From: a bacterium
Lineage (GTDB): Bacteria > Eremiobacterota > Eremiobacteria > Baltobacterales > Baltobacteraceae
DNA length: 15,421 nucleotides
Assembly: GCA_021781095.1 (NCBI GenBank)
Contig: JAJXXM010000110.1
Coordinates: 1-15,421 of the forward strand
Direction: 5' to 3'
Under the pieces are notes generated by a model. That model did not search any database and was not told where the DNA came from. It saw only the letters and a list, made by a program, of their open reading frames with translations. This document shows, piece by piece, positions 15,263 through 15,421 of this stretch. The stretch's first letter is position 1, and each line of letters starts with the position of its first letter. The translations under genes were made by a program, and so were the position numbers.

Positions 15263-15421
15263 GCGCGTTCGGCGATCCACGTCCGCACGATCGACACGAA
15301 GAGCTCGGCGCGGTCGCGATGCGGAGCGTGGCCGCAGCGCGCGAGCAAGAGGCGATCCACCTCTCCGCGCGCCGACGCCACAATGCGATCGAGTTGTTCG
15401 AACGTCCCGTATTCGTCGTCG
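15259..15421 (-). CDS. Alpha/beta hydrolase, C-terminal fragment (gene continues beyond the right edge)
   Basis: The minus-strand frame is open from the right edge to TAG at 15261-15259 and encodes 53 complete C-terminal residues. The segment RLLLARCGHAPHRDRAELFV matches the end of alpha/beta-fold hydrolases, where the His of CGHxPHRD is the catalytic base, here about 30 residues before the C-terminus. DDEYGTFEQLDRIV upstream is the usual segment between the acid and the His. The nucleophile elbow and most of the protein lie outside the window, so substrate and subfamily cannot be given. The stop overlaps the convergent neighbour's stop by two bases. Confidence 0.7.
   Translation of the reverse strand, partial: DDEYGTFEQLDRIVASARGEVDRLLLARCGHAPHRDRAELFVSIVRTWIAERA

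Overview
This is a GC-rich bacterial chromosomal segment with dense, mostly overlapping genes and conventional codon use. I see no tRNA, rRNA, CRISPR array, insertion sequence or phage gene. A cytoplasmic anhydro-muropeptide recycling set, several secretory signal peptides and GC-rich codon choice suggest a free-living, probably diderm terrestrial lineage. An Eremiobacterota (WPS-2)-like origin is my guess from general resemblance; the window has no marker gene to prove it.

Left block, plus strand (about 1-3540): a propionyl-CoA to succinyl-CoA module. It holds the 3' part of a biotin carboxylase/biotin-carrier fusion, the catalytic large subunit of methylmalonyl-CoA mutase, and methylmalonyl-CoA epimerase. 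Spacing is tight (9 nt, then an ATGA overlap), so they are very probably co-transcribed. The carboxyltransferase subunit and the B12-binding mutase subunit are not in the window.

Next (3626-4798, plus): a radical SAM protein of the AhbC/NirJ type (modified haem synthesis). It runs convergently into the following operon and overlaps it by 32 bp.

Central block, minus strand (12470 down to 4767): an apparent eight-gene operon, read in this order: small unknown protein, small exported protein, NagZ, AmiE-like serine hydrolase, AnmK, GlcNAc-type kinase, MurQ, exported DUF4127 protein. The five middle genes form a coherent peptidoglycan-recycling route. NagZ releases GlcNAc, the amidase-like enzyme would strip peptide, AnmK and MurQ convert anhydroMurNAc to GlcNAc-6-phosphate, and the kinase phosphorylates free GlcNAc. 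From nagZ to the DUF4127 gene, consecutive genes overlap by 1-10 bases. The most notable points are that nagZ seems to start with CTG behind a perfect Shine-Dalgarno, and that an exported DUF4127 protein ends the operon.

Right block (12477-15421): a divergent exported protein with two retropepsin-like Asp motifs; an intrinsic terminator; an exported Asn/Gly-rich protein; a divergent intergenic region with a 17-bp inverted repeat and two GC-rich hairpins; another exported beta-rich protein of unknown function; and the C-terminal end of an alpha/beta hydrolase running off the right edge.
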